A DNA stretch of 64,000 nt from Algiphilus sp965216485 (GTDB lineage: Bacteria > Pseudomonadota > Gammaproteobacteria > Nevskiales > Nevskiaceae). The notes under the pieces were generated by a model. It saw only the letters and a list, made by a program, of their open reading frames with translations, ran no database searches and was not told where the DNA came from. The position numbers and the translations under genes are program-made. The stretch lies in NCBI RefSeq assembly GCF_965216485.1, contig NZ_OZ244162.1, positions 682,001 through 746,000 on the forward strand, in the 5' to 3' direction. Below, piece by piece: positions 9,187-19,606 of this stretch (positions are counted from its first letter, which is position 1; each line of letters opens with the position of its first letter).

Positions 9187-10583
9187 ATGTCCACCCCGAC
9201 GACGCCTGACACCGACTCGCACCGCACGCCCCCACAGGCCGGGAAGCCGGCACCGAAGCTCTTTATCAAGACCTTCGGCTGCCAGATGAACGAGTACGAC
9301 TCGCGCAAGATGGCCGACGTGCTCGCCGCCTCCGACGGCTATGTGCGCACCACGGAACCCGACGAGGCCGATCTGCTGCTGCTCAACACCTGCTCGGTGC
9401 GCGAAAAGGCGCAGGAGAAGGTGTTTTCGGAGCTGGGCCGCTGGCGGGAATGGAAGGCTGCACGGCCCGAGCGCCAGGTTGCCGTGGGCGGCTGCGTCGC
9501 CTCCCAGGAGGGCGAGGCCATCGCCACGCGCGAGTCGCTGGTGGATGTGGTCTTCGGTCCGCAGACCCTGCACCGCCTGCCTTCGCTGCTGGAGCAGACC
9601 AGGGCCACGGGCAGACCGTCGGTGGATGTGAGCTTTCCGGAGATCGAGAAGTTCGACCGCCTGCCCGAACCGCAGGCCGATGGCCCGACGGCCTTCGTCT
9701 CGATCATGGAGGGCTGCAGCAAGTACTGCAGCTTCTGCGTGGTGCCCTACACACGCGGCGAAGAAGTCTCGCGACCGGTCGATGATGTGCTGGTCGAATG
9801 CGCCCAGCTCGCCGACCGTGGCGTGCGCGAAATCACCCTGCTCGGACAGAATGTGAATGGCTATCGTGGCGCCCTGCGCGACGGCGGGAGCTGCGATCTG
9901 GCGCTGCTGATCCACTACGTGGCCCGTCTGGAAGGGGTGGAACGCATCCGCTTCACCACCTCGCATCCGATGGAATTCGACGACGGTCTGATTGAAGCCT
10001 TCGCGGACGAGCCGAAGCTGGCGAACTATCTCCATCTACCGGTGCAATCGGGTTCGGAGCGCATCCTCAAGCTCATGAAGCGGCCGCACACCATCGATGG
10101 CTATGTCGACAAGATCCGCCGCCTGCGCATGGTGCGACCGGATATCGCGCTGTCCTCCGATTTCATCGTCGGCTTTCCCAGCGAAACCGACGAGGACTTC
10201 GAGGCCACCATGAATCTGATCGCCGAAGTAGGCTTCGACAGCGCCTTCTCCTTCATCTACAGCCCGCGGCCCGGCACGCCGGCTTCCAACCTGCGCGATG
10301 GCGTGGCCACGGAAGTCAAGCAGGCGCGTCTGCGCATCCTGCAGGGCCGCATCAAGCAGCTCTCGGACGCGTACTGCCGCGCGCTGGTCGGGCAGACCCA
10401 CAAGGTGCTGGTCGAGCGTCCCAGCCGCCGCGGCAATGGCCAGATGGCCGGGCGACTGTCCAACAACCGTTGGGTGAACTTCGACGCGCCGGAACATCTG
10501 GTGGGCACCTTTGTCGACGTGACCGTGACCGAATCGCTCAATAACTCCCTGCGCGGGCGTCTGGCGGAGGCAGCTTCTCCGGC

Positions 10584-10587
<4 letters not shown>
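9187..10587 (+). CDS. miaB: tRNA-2-methylthio-N6-dimethylallyladenosine synthase
   Basis: Radical SAM methylthiotransferase that adds the 2-methylthio group to i6A37 of tRNAs reading UNN codons. Counting from the ATG at 9187 (466 residues), the first iron-sulfur cluster cysteines are C32 (FIKTFGCQMN), C69 (LNTCSVR) and C103 (GGCVAS). The radical SAM cluster is C177, C181 and C184 (GCSKYCSFCVVPYTRG), and a TRAM domain closes the protein. The frame is open to a TTG at 9121, but that would run across a candidate promoter. It leads the miaB-phoH-ybeY-corC series, a conserved arrangement linking tRNA and rRNA maturation genes. Confidence 0.95.
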
Positions 10588-11665
<1,078 letters not shown>

Positions 11666-11669
<4 letters not shown>

Positions 11670-12094
11670 ACGCCATCGCGGTACAGCGGGCGGTGCCGCC
11701 ACGCGGCATTCCCTCCGCCCGCAGTCTGCGTTGCTTCGCCGAAGCCGCAGGCGCCCGCGGTGCCCTCTGTCTGCGCGTGGTCGACGCCGAGGAGTCGCGT
11801 GCCCTCAACCATCAATTCCGAGGGCGCGACAAGCCGACCAACGTGCTCTCCTTTCCGGCGGCATCGCCGCTGCCCGAGCTCCCGCAGCTGGGCGATATCG
11901 TGCTGTGCGCACCGGTGATACAGCTCGAGGCCGAAGTGCAGGGCAAGGCGCCGCGCGCCCACTGGGCGCACATGGTGGTACACGGCGTGCTGCATCTGCG
12001 CGGATACGATCACCAGAACAGCGACGAGGCCGAGGCGATGGAGGCGCTGGAGCGGGGCATCCTCGCCAAACTCGGTTTTGCTGATCCATACTGA
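11666..12094 (+). CDS. ybeY: Endoribonuclease YbeY (rRNA maturation factor)
   Basis: Single-strand endoribonuclease needed for 16S rRNA 3-prime maturation and ribosome quality control. The 142-residue protein has the zinc signature HGVLHLRGYDH with H106, H110 and H116, preceded by the conserved NHQFRGRDKPTNVLSFP. The start is GTG at 11666, overlapping the phoH stop (GTGA). Position between ybeZ and corC/ybeX is the textbook order. Confidence 0.93.
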
Positions 12095-12133
12095 CTTGCC
12101 CATGCCGCGGCATTGCCGTGACCAACACGAACA

Positions 12134-13000
12134 ATGAACGACGAAGCAGACAGTACCAACGGCCAGACGGCCGAACGTCAGAACGAATCGGCGGGCTGGT
12201 TCCGCCGACTCGGTAAATCCATCGCCGGCGGACCGCGCAATCGAGGGGACATCCTCGAATTCCTCGGTGAGGCTTCCAACGAGGGGCTGCTCGACGTCGA
12301 TGCCCTGCCCATGATCGAGGGCGTGCTCGAAACGGCCGACCTGCAGGCGCGCGACATCATGATTCCGCGTGCGCAGATGGTAGTGCTCGAGGACGACTGG
12401 GATCTCGACCAGGTGCTGGAAGCCGTGGTCGAGTCCGGCCACTCCCGCTTTCCGGTCGTGGGGCATTCGCGTGACGAGATCACCGGCATCCTGCTGGCGA
12501 AGGATCTGTTGCGCTTTTCGCGCTCGGACGCCCCGGGTTTCGAGGTCGCGCAGTTGCTGCGGCCCGCCGTCTTTGTGCCGGAATCCAAGCGCGTCAACGT
12601 CATGCTCCAGGAATTCCGATCCGGCCGGAACCACATGGCCATCGTCGTCGACGAATATGGCGGGGTAGCGGGCATCGTCACCATTGAGGACGTCATCGAG
12701 CAGATCGTCGGCGAGATCGACGATGAGTACGATGAGGCCGAGGGGGCGATGATTCTCAAGCAAGACGAACGTCGTTTTCTGGTGCAGGGGCTGACCCCCA
12801 TCGAGGATTTCAACGGCTACTTTCAGGCTGATTTCTCGGACGAGGAATTCGATACCGTGGGCGGGCTGGTAGCGCATCACTTCGGGCACATGCCGCGTCG
12901 CGGCGAGAGTCTTCGCATCCAGAAGTTCGTCTTCAATGTCCAGCGCGCCGATTCCCGTCGCGTGCACGTGCTGCAGGTCACGCTGAGCCACGACGAATGA
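12134..13000 (+). CDS. corC: CBS-domain protein CorC/YbeX
   Basis: A 288-residue cytosolic CBS-pair protein of the HlyC/CorC family, historically linked to magnesium/cobalt efflux and more recently to ribosome metabolism. It begins with a segment containing EFLGEASNEGLLD and ETADLQARDIMIPRAQM, followed by two CBS motifs (about 75-195, with SRFPVVGHSRDEITGILLAKDLLRF and NHMAIVVDEYGGVAGIVTIED). The C-terminal CorC_HlyC FAD-binding-like domain contains DFNGYF and DTVGGLVAHHFGHMPRRGE. No membrane segment is seen. The next gene overlaps by four bases. Confidence 0.92.
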   Translation: MNDEADSTNGQTAERQNESAGWFRRLGKSIAGGPRNRGDILEFLGEASNEGLLDVDALPMIEGVLETADLQARDIMIPRAQMVVLEDDWDLDQVLEAVVESGHSRFPVVGHSRDEITGILLAKDLLRFSRSDAPGFEVAQLLRPAVFVPESKRVNVMLQEFRSGRNHMAIVVDEYGGVAGIVTIEDVIEQIVGEIDDEYDEAEGAMILKQDERRFLVQGLTPIEDFNGYFQADFSDEEFDTVGGLVAHHFGHMPRRGESLRIQKFVFNVQRADSRRVHVLQVTLSHDE

Positions 13001-14247
13001 GCCGCCGGCCGGGCGCCGGCTGGCTCGGCGCGTGCATCGCACTGGGTCTGCTGCTGGCGGTCGGCAGTACGGCGGTGCGGGCGCAGGATGCCGCGGCATC
13101 CGCACCGCGCATCAGTCTGCTGACCTTCGGGCCGGGCTCGATCTACTGGCAGCGTTTCGGGCATAACGCCTTGCTGGTGCGTGACCGCAGCGGGTATGGC
13201 GGAACGGTCTACAACTACGGCTATTTCGACTTTGCGCAGGAGAACTTCTTCCAGAATTTCATCTTCGGGCGCATGCAGTACCGTCTGGCTACCGGCCGGC
13301 TCGACCAGACCCTCTCCCAGTATCACTACGAAGGGCGCGAGGTGCGCGAGCAGCTTCTCGACCTCTCCCCCGCACAGGCACGCGCGCTGGAAGCCTTTCT
13401 GCGCTGGAACGCGCGACCGGAGAACGCGGACTATCGCTACGACTACTTCCTGGAAGCCTGCTCCACGCGCATCCGCGACGCCCTCGACCGCATCACCGGT
13501 GGCGCGTTGCAGCCCTTGCAGCAGGTCCCGGCGCGTCTGACCCTGCGCGAGCAGGTGCTGCGGCTGACCGCGCCCGACCCGCTGCTGATGCTGGGTCTTG
13601 ACCTCATTCTCGGACCCGCTGCTGACGCCCCGCGCAGCCTGTGGGAGGAAAGTTTTGTCCCGGAAGTGCTCGAACAGGCGCTGCGCAGTGTGCAACTGCC
13701 CGCCACCGAGGCGCTGGCGCCGCGCTCCATTGTGAAGAGCGAGCGCATTCTGGTGGCACGCGACCCGGGGCGCGGTGCCGTGCTGCCACCCGAGGATCCT
13801 CCGCCCTTGGCAGGCTGGTTCCTCGGCGCCGGGCTGCTATGGGTCGGCCTTCTGCTGTTGGCGCGGCGCTACAGCCGGGTGGCGTGGGCCGGTCTTGCCA
13901 GTCTGCAACTGCTGATCGCGGGGGCCGCCGGGCTGATCATGGTCTTCATCACGGCCGCCACGGCGCATTGGGCGGGCTGGTACAACCTCAGTGCCGCCTT
14001 CTACAACCCGCTGGCATGGCTGGCGCTGCCCGCGGTCTGGGCCGCTGCGCGCGGGCGTGAGCTCGGTCGCGGTCACCGCACCCTGTTGTGGATGCTGCCG
14101 GCAGTGGCCGCAGTGGGGCTGCTCGCGCCGCTGTGGCAGCACAATCTGCACCATGCGCTGTTCTGGGGTCCGGCGCATCTTGCGCTCGCCTGGAGCGCGC
14201 TTCGAATGGCGAGACCGCAGCAGAAGCGCATGCTGGCTGCCACCTGA
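12997..14247 (+). CDS. DUF4105 domain membrane protein
   Basis: A 416-residue envelope protein whose function is not known to me. A signal sequence (about 1-29, ending VRAQ) is followed by the DUF4105 signature ISLLTFGPGSIYWQRFGHNALLVRD and a second block with YFDFAQENFFQNFIFGRMQYRL and YDYFLEACSTRIRDALD. The last 145 residues contain about four membrane segments. The FGHNA histidine, the cysteine in EACSTR and the overall pattern suggest a papain-like or NlpC-type fold, but that is inference. The start overlaps corC by ATGA; in many relatives the gene in this slot is lnt, which is absent here. Confidence 0.8.
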   Translation: MSRRPGAGWLGACIALGLLLAVGSTAVRAQDAAASAPRISLLTFGPGSIYWQRFGHNALLVRDRSGYGGTVYNYGYFDFAQENFFQNFIFGRMQYRLATGRLDQTLSQYHYEGREVREQLLDLSPAQARALEAFLRWNARPENADYRYDYFLEACSTRIRDALDRITGGALQPLQQVPARLTLREQVLRLTAPDPLLMLGLDLILGPAADAPRSLWEESFVPEVLEQALRSVQLPATEALAPRSIVKSERILVARDPGRGAVLPPEDPPPLAGWFLGAGLLWVGLLLLARRYSRVAWAGLASLQLLIAGAAGLIMVFITAATAHWAGWYNLSAAFYNPLAWLALPAVWAAARGRELGRGHRTLLWMLPAVAAVGLLAPLWQHNLHHALFWGPAHLALAWSALRMARPQQKRMLAAT

Positions 14248-14255
14248 TCCACGGA

Positions 14256-15659
14256 CTACTCGATGCCGAGCTTGCGGATCTTGTAGCGCAGCTGGCGGAA
14301 AGTGAGACCGAGCTTCTCGGCGGCACGGGTGCGGTTCCAGCGGGTGGCCTCCAGTGCCTCGATGATGGCTTGGCGCTCCACGCTCTGCAGCCGCGATTCG
14401 AGGCTGTCCCCGTGTTCTGTGGTGCTTTCAGTCGTTGGCTGGGCTGCGGGCGGTTGCGAGGTGGCAGGCGCTGGGCTGGCCGAGGTCGGCACGCCTCCCC
14501 CGGCGGCTTCGACCGCTTCGAGTTGCAGCGCCTCCTCGGTGATGGTGCTGTCTTCGCACAAGGTGACGGCGCGTTCCAGGATGTTCTCGAGTTCGCGGAC
14601 ATTGCCCGGAAACGGGTGCGCCACCAGCCGGCGCAACGCGCATTCGGACAGCAGAGGCACCTCGCTGCGCTGATGCCGGTGCGCGATCTGCTCGAGGATG
14701 TAGTCGGCCAGCTGCGGGATATCTTCCGGGTGCTGCCGCAAGGGCGGCGTGCGCACGCCCACGACATTGAGCCGGTAGTAGAGATCCTGCCGGAAACGTC
14801 CGTCGCTGACGCACTGGGCAAGATCGAGATTGGTGGCCGAGATGATGCGCACGTTGACCGGCTGCTCGTCGCGTGCACCGACCGGACGGACTACGCGCTC
14901 CTGGATGGCGCGCAGCAGTTTCACCTGCATGGGTAGCGGTAGCTCCGCCACCTCGTCCAGAAACAGGGTGCCCCCCTCGGCGGCGCGAAACAGCCCTTCG
15001 TTGTCCTGCAAGGCACCGGTAAAGGCCCCCTTGATATGGCCGAAGAGCTCGCTTTCCATCAGCTCCGAGGGAATGGCGCCGCAGTTGACCGGTACAAAGG
15101 GGCCATCCTTGCGCGCGCTGCGCTGGTGGACCAGGCGCGCGACGCGCTCCTTGCCGGTCCCGGACTCGCCACTGATGTGCAAGGGCGCCTGACTGCGCGC
15201 GACGCGGCCGATGAGGCCGCGCAGCTGCTGCATGACCGGTGCATCCCCGATCAGGCAATCGCCGTCGTCGCTGGCCTCGGGGCTGCCCGCACCGGGCAGC
15301 TTGAGGGCGTCATCGACCAGGCGACGCAGATCGTCTAGTTGCAGTGGCTTGCTGACGAAATCGAAGGCGCCTGCCTTGAGGCTGTCGACTGCGGCCTGGG
15401 CGTTGCCGTAGGCGGTGATGACGGCCACTGGCAAGCCCGGATGGTGTTGCTGGATGGTTTCCACCAGCTGGATGCCGTTGCCATCGGGCAGCCGCATGTC
15501 GGTCAGACAGAGGCGGAAATTGTGTTGACCGAGCAGGCGCCGGGCCTGATCAACGGTTTCCGCGGGGACCGCTTCGAGGCCCATGCGTGTCAGTGCAACG
15601 CCGAGCAGATCGCGGATGTCCTGCTCGTCGTCCACCACCAGGACGCGGGCGCGACTCAT
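14256..15659 (-). CDS. pilR: Sigma-54-dependent response regulator PilR
   Basis: NtrC-family activator that in type IV piliated bacteria drives pilA transcription. The 467 residues have a receiver domain (D10, D11 and phospho-acceptor D54 in CLTDMRLPDG). The AAA+ core has GESGTGKE and a canonical GAFTGA sigma-54 contact loop at 211-216, and the C-terminal Fis-type helix-turn-helix reads NRTRAAEKLGLTFRQLRY. The start ATG at 15659 overlaps the pilS stop by ATGA; the longer frame upstream is the shadow of pilS. The HTH sequence favours PilR over other NtrC relatives. No type IVa pilin gene is in the window. Confidence 0.9.
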   Translation of the reverse strand: MSRARVLVVDDEQDIRDLLGVALTRMGLEAVPAETVDQARRLLGQHNFRLCLTDMRLPDGNGIQLVETIQQHHPGLPVAVITAYGNAQAAVDSLKAGAFDFVSKPLQLDDLRRLVDDALKLPGAGSPEASDDGDCLIGDAPVMQQLRGLIGRVARSQAPLHISGESGTGKERVARLVHQRSARKDGPFVPVNCGAIPSELMESELFGHIKGAFTGALQDNEGLFRAAEGGTLFLDEVAELPLPMQVKLLRAIQERVVRPVGARDEQPVNVRIISATNLDLAQCVSDGRFRQDLYYRLNVVGVRTPPLRQHPEDIPQLADYILEQIAHRHQRSEVPLLSECALRRLVAHPFPGNVRELENILERAVTLCEDSTITEEALQLEAVEAAGGGVPTSASPAPATSQPPAAQPTTESTTEHGDSLESRLQSVERQAIIEALEATRWNRTRAAEKLGLTFRQLRYKIRKLGIE

Positions 15660-17227
15660 GCCGCCACGCCGCGGGTGGAAGCGGGCATTTGCAGCACGAA
15701 ATGGGCACCCGGGCCGTCGTGCGGCTGCAGGAAGAGCAGTGCGCCGTTGGCCTCGCACAGGGTGCGCGCCAGATACAGGCCAAGGCCGGTGCCCTTGGTG
15801 CTGGTGGTGTAGAAGGGCTCGAAGATCGTTTCGCTCATGCCCGGCTCGATGCCTTTGCCATCGTCGCGGATGTGCAGAAGGATACGCGCGGTGGCGGGCA
15901 ATGCGCGCATGCGGACGCTGCGCGCACCGTGCTCTACGCTGTTGCGCCACAGATTGTGCAGGATGCGGCAGAAGTGGTCGCTGTCGAAGTGCACGATGGT
16001 CTGACTGCTGACCGCGTCCGTGTCCAGATGCAGGGTGAGTTGCTGCGCACTGGCCTGATCACCCTCCTGAAATTGGCGGTAGGCGAGGCCCAGAAGCTCG
16101 GCCAGGGGGCGGTGGTCCGGTTCGGGTGGGCGGCCGCGGCTGATGTCGCTGACATCCTGCACGATGCCGTCGATGCGCTTCGCGTGGCGACGAATGACGC
16201 GGCGCAGGGCGTCGGCTTCCTGGGCGTCCTTGGCGGAATCCAGCAGTTCGGCCGCCTGTGTGATGGCGGACAGCGGATTGCGGATTTCATGGGCAATCGA
16301 GGCAGACAGCCGACCCAGTGCGGCGAGCTTGAGCCTCTGCGCTTCGTCGCGAGCGCGTTGGGCATCCTCGAGGAGCACCAGTACGGGCGACTGCGCACCC
16401 GGGCCCAGGGCCGTATAGCGCAGAACCAGGTCGCGTGTGCCCATGCGCACCGAGGCGCTGGTCATGCCTTGGCGCCAGCGTTCGATGTCCTGGGCGATAT
16501 CGGGGGCGAACTGATCGAGTGATTGTCCGGTGACCCCGCCGTGGGTGCGCAGCAGATCGCGCGCCGCCTCGTTCAGGGTGCGTACGCGCAGCGCCTCGTC
16601 CACGACCATGACACCCGAGCGCATGGTGGCCACGATGGTGTCGTTGATGCGCGACAGGTCGCTGAGCGCACTGCCGGCCTGCGCGGCACGCGCCTCGCTG
16701 CGCCGGGCCCGCACGGCCACGGTGCTGGCCGAGATCGCGATCACGAACATGGCCGCGCCGAGGACACCCGCCTCGGTCAGCGGCCCGGCCGTCCAGTTGT
16801 TGGGGTACTGGCGGCTGAGTTCGACCGCGAACAGAGCCACGGTCCCGATGGCCGCCGCCAGCGTGGCCAGACGGGGCGGTAGCACCATGCCAAGGCCCAG
16901 CACCGGGATCAGAAGCAGCATCCCGAGGCCGCTGCCGATGCCGGAGCTGGCGAAGAGCAGGCCACTGACGGCGGTCAGATCGCTGATGCCGTGCAGCACG
17001 ATCTGATGCTCGAAGGGCGGCGTGCGGCTCACCAGCGCGATCATCAACAGACTGCCGGCCGCGAACCAGGCGTAGGTCATGGCCTGAAACAGGCCAGGAC
17101 GGCCGATGCTCAGGAAATCCGGCGCCTGCCCGCTGAAGAAGACGGCCGCCAGAATCGGCGCCATGATCAGTCGGTGTACGCAGAGCGCGCGCAGTACGCG
17201 CCACTCTTCGTCGGAGTGCTCAGTCAT
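15656..17227 (-). CDS. pilS: Membrane sensor histidine kinase PilS
   Basis: Partner kinase of PilR. The 523-residue protein has an N-terminal block of about six membrane segments (20-172), a PAS-like domain (193-285, with GVMVVDEALRVRTLNEAARDLL), a HisKA motif IAHEIRNPLS with phospho-accepting H313, and a HATPase domain with an N-box (NLWRNSVEHG) and G-boxes (DDGKGIEPG, TGLGLYLA). The chosen start, ATG at 17227, falls in the last codons of the upstream small gene (8-base overlap). An open frame runs far beyond it but only as antisense of sucC. Confidence 0.9.
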   Translation of the reverse strand: MTEHSDEEWRVLRALCVHRLIMAPILAAVFFSGQAPDFLSIGRPGLFQAMTYAWFAAGSLLMIALVSRTPPFEHQIVLHGISDLTAVSGLLFASSGIGSGLGMLLLIPVLGLGMVLPPRLATLAAAIGTVALFAVELSRQYPNNWTAGPLTEAGVLGAAMFVIAISASTVAVRARRSEARAAQAGSALSDLSRINDTIVATMRSGVMVVDEALRVRTLNEAARDLLRTHGGVTGQSLDQFAPDIAQDIERWRQGMTSASVRMGTRDLVLRYTALGPGAQSPVLVLLEDAQRARDEAQRLKLAALGRLSASIAHEIRNPLSAITQAAELLDSAKDAQEADALRRVIRRHAKRIDGIVQDVSDISRGRPPEPDHRPLAELLGLAYRQFQEGDQASAQQLTLHLDTDAVSSQTIVHFDSDHFCRILHNLWRNSVEHGARSVRMRALPATARILLHIRDDGKGIEPGMSETIFEPFYTTSTKGTGLGLYLARTLCEANGALLFLQPHDGPGAHFVLQMPASTRGVAA

Positions 17228-17435
17228 CCTGCCCGGAGGCATGGCAGGCCGGGCATCGCGATTGCGGATCGAGCTGGCTGTATTCGACGAAAGTACCGCA
17301 GTCACGACAGGCCCTGAGGTCCGATACTTCGGGGGGTCGCTCGTCCGGGTTGGTGGGACGCGCGGGCGGAAACAGAGAACGCAGCCCGCGGTACACCAAA
17401 TAGCCGAGGACGAGCAGTAGCAGTAGACGTAGCAT
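17220..17435 (-). CDS. Small membrane zinc-ribbon protein (PP0621-like)
   Basis: A 71-residue protein with one N-terminal membrane segment (MLRLLLLLVLGYLVYRGLRSLF), a proline-rich linker and a C-terminal zinc-ribbon-like pair of motifs, CRDCGTF and CPACHASG. The layout resembles the PP0621 family of small proteins seen near pilS in other gammaproteobacteria. The gene overlaps the start of pilS, so it is cotranscribed with the two-component system. Its function is unknown; a membrane-tethered metal-binding accessory is a guess. Confidence 0.7.
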   Translation of the reverse strand: MLRLLLLLVLGYLVYRGLRSLFPPARPTNPDERPPEVSDLRACRDCGTFVEYSQLDPQSRCPACHASGQDD

Positions 17436-17536
17436 GGAACGAACGCGGTCAGAGAATTCCGGTATTGTGCGCGCTGCGCCAATCCTCTGGAACTTCGGGC
17501 GCGCGATCGATCGGGATCACTCAGCAGGGAGACTGC

Positions 17537-18703
17537 ATGAATCTGCACGAATACCAGGCCAAGGAGCTCTTTGAGCGCTACGGCATTCCTGTTCCGAAGG
17601 GCAAGCTCGCCGATCAGCCGAATGCCGTGCGCCAGGCTGCCAAGGAACTTGGTGGCCGCGTTGTCGTCAAGGCACAGGTTCATGCCGGCGGCCGTGGCAA
17701 GGCGGGCGGCGTGAAGCTGGTGGACGACCCGGATGCGGCCTCGGATGCAGCCAACGCCATGCTCGGCGAGCGGCTGGTCACGCATCAGACCGGGCCCGGT
17801 GGCCTGCCAATCGGTAGCGTCTGGGTGGAAGAGCCTTCCGAAATTGCGCGCGAGCTGTACCTCTCGGCCCTGGTGGATCGTGGCTCGGAGCGCATCGTGT
17901 TCATGGCCTCGCCTGACGGCGGCATGGACATCGAGGAAGTGGCCGCCAAGACGCCGGAGCGGATTCGTTCGGTGTACGTGGATCCCGCGGCGGGTCTGCA
18001 GGCCTTTCAGGCGCGCGAGCTGGGCTTCTTCCTGGATCTGAACAAGGAGCAAGTGGGCCAGTTCACGCGCATTCTCGATGGTCTCTATCGTCTGTTCACC
18101 GAGCTGGATGCCAGCCTGGTCGAGATCAATCCGCTGATCGTGACCGGCACGGGTGACCTGCGCGCCCTCGATGCGAAGCTGAATTTTGACGATAACGCGC
18201 TATTCCGCCACAAGGAGATCGCCGCCATGCGCGATCTCAGCCAGGAAGACGAGCGCGAGCGTATCGCGCTGCAGCACGATCTGAACTACGTGCCTCTCGA
18301 CGGCAATATCGGCTGCATGGTCAACGGCGCCGGTCTGGCCATGGCGACGATGGACATCATCCAGTTGCACGGCGGCGCGCCGGCCAACTTCCTCGACGTG
18401 GGCGGTGGTGCTACCGCCGAGCGCGTCACCAACGCCTTCAAGCTGATCACCAGCTCCTCCGACGTCAAGGCCATTCTGGTCAATATCTTCGGCGGCATCG
18501 TGCGCTGCGACCTGATCGCCGAGGGCATCATCGAAGCCGTCAAGCAGGTCGGCCTCAAGGTTCCGGTGGTCGCCCGCCTGCAGGGTACGAATATGGAAAA
18601 GGGGCAGGAGCTGCTGCGCAACAGCGGACTCAAGATCACCCCGGTCGATGACCTCACCGAAGCGGCCGAGACGGTCGTTGCACTTGCCCGCAAGGAAGGC
18701 TGA
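17537..18703 (+). CDS. sucC: Succinyl-CoA synthetase, beta subunit
   Basis: ADP-forming subunit of the TCA-cycle enzyme converting succinyl-CoA to succinate. At 388 residues it equals the E. coli length. It begins MNLHEYQAKELFERYGIPVPKG, has the ATP-grasp segment VVVKAQVHAGGRGKAGGVK, and ends with the GGIVRCDLIAEGI and LQGTNMEKG motifs of the CoA-binding-like domain. ATG at 17537 is preceded by CAGGGAG. sucD follows after three bases. Location directly behind the divergent pilS-pilR unit matches an arrangement I recall from xanthomonads. Confidence 0.97.
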   Translation: MNLHEYQAKELFERYGIPVPKGKLADQPNAVRQAAKELGGRVVVKAQVHAGGRGKAGGVKLVDDPDAASDAANAMLGERLVTHQTGPGGLPIGSVWVEEPSEIARELYLSALVDRGSERIVFMASPDGGMDIEEVAAKTPERIRSVYVDPAAGLQAFQARELGFFLDLNKEQVGQFTRILDGLYRLFTELDASLVEINPLIVTGTGDLRALDAKLNFDDNALFRHKEIAAMRDLSQEDERERIALQHDLNYVPLDGNIGCMVNGAGLAMATMDIIQLHGGAPANFLDVGGGATAERVTNAFKLITSSSDVKAILVNIFGGIVRCDLIAEGIIEAVKQVGLKVPVVARLQGTNMEKGQELLRNSGLKITPVDDLTEAAETVVALARKEG

Positions 18704-18706
18704 ATC

Positions 18707-19582
18707 GTGAGCATTCTCGTAGATAGCAAGACGCGCGTGATCTGCCAGGGTTTCACTGGCAAGCAGGGCACCTTTCACGCCGAGCAGTCCCTGAGTTACG
18801 GCACCAATCTGGTGGGCGGCGTCAGCCCCGGCAAGGGCGGCACCAAGCATCTCGACAAGCCGGTGTTCAACACCTGCCACGACGCCGTGCGCGAGACCGG
18901 CGCCGAGGCGTCGATGATCTACGTGCCGGCCGCCGGTGCAGCCGACGCCATCCTTGAGGCCGCAGACGCCGGAGTGAAGGTGATCGTCTGCATCACCGAA
19001 GGCATTCCGGTCCTCGACATGGTGCGCGTCAAGGCCGCGCTCAAGAATTATCCGGACGCCATCCTCATCGGTCCCAACTGCCCGGGCATCATCACGCCGG
19101 ACAGCTGCAAGATCGGCATCATGCCGGGCCACATCCACAAGGCGGGTCGGGTCGGTATCGTCTCGCGTTCCGGCACGCTGACCTACGAAGCCGTCTGGCA
19201 GACCACACAGAATGGTCTGGGGCAGTCCACCTGCGTCGGTATCGGCGGCGACCCGGTTCGCGGCATGGGATTCATCGATTGCATCAAGCTCTTCGAGGAG
19301 GATCCGCAGACCGAGGCCGTGATCATGGTCGGTGAGATTGGTGGCACCTCTGAGGAAGAAGCCGCCGAGTACATCAAGGCGCATATCAGCAAGCCGGTGG
19401 TTGCCTACATCGCCGGTGTGACGGCCCCGCCGGGCAAGCGCATGGGGCACGCCGGTGCCATTGTGTCTGGTGGCAAGGGCACAGCCGACGACAAGTTTGC
19501 GGCCCTCGAAGCGGCGGGTGTCACTACGGTGCGCTCGCCGGCCGATCTGGGTGCCGCCATCGCCAAGGAGCTCGGCGCCTAG
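18707..19582 (+). CDS. sucD: Succinyl-CoA synthetase, alpha subunit
   Basis: Carries the CoA site and the phospho-histidine of succinyl-CoA synthetase. The 291 residues show the CoA-binding CQGFTGKQGTFH, the IGPNCPGIITP loop and RMGHAGAIVSGG with the catalytic H248. The start is GTG at 18707, three bases after the sucC stop. The usual 2-oxoglutarate dehydrogenase genes are not adjacent, as is common when sucCD stand alone. Confidence 0.97.
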   Translation: MSILVDSKTRVICQGFTGKQGTFHAEQSLSYGTNLVGGVSPGKGGTKHLDKPVFNTCHDAVRETGAEASMIYVPAAGAADAILEAADAGVKVIVCITEGIPVLDMVRVKAALKNYPDAILIGPNCPGIITPDSCKIGIMPGHIHKAGRVGIVSRSGTLTYEAVWQTTQNGLGQSTCVGIGGDPVRGMGFIDCIKLFEEDPQTEAVIMVGEIGGTSEEEAAEYIKAHISKPVVAYIAGVTAPPGKRMGHAGAIVSGGKGTADDKFAALEAAGVTTVRSPADLGAAIAKELGA

Positions 19583-19606
19583 CGACGTCGCTGGATTCCC
19601 GGCCAG

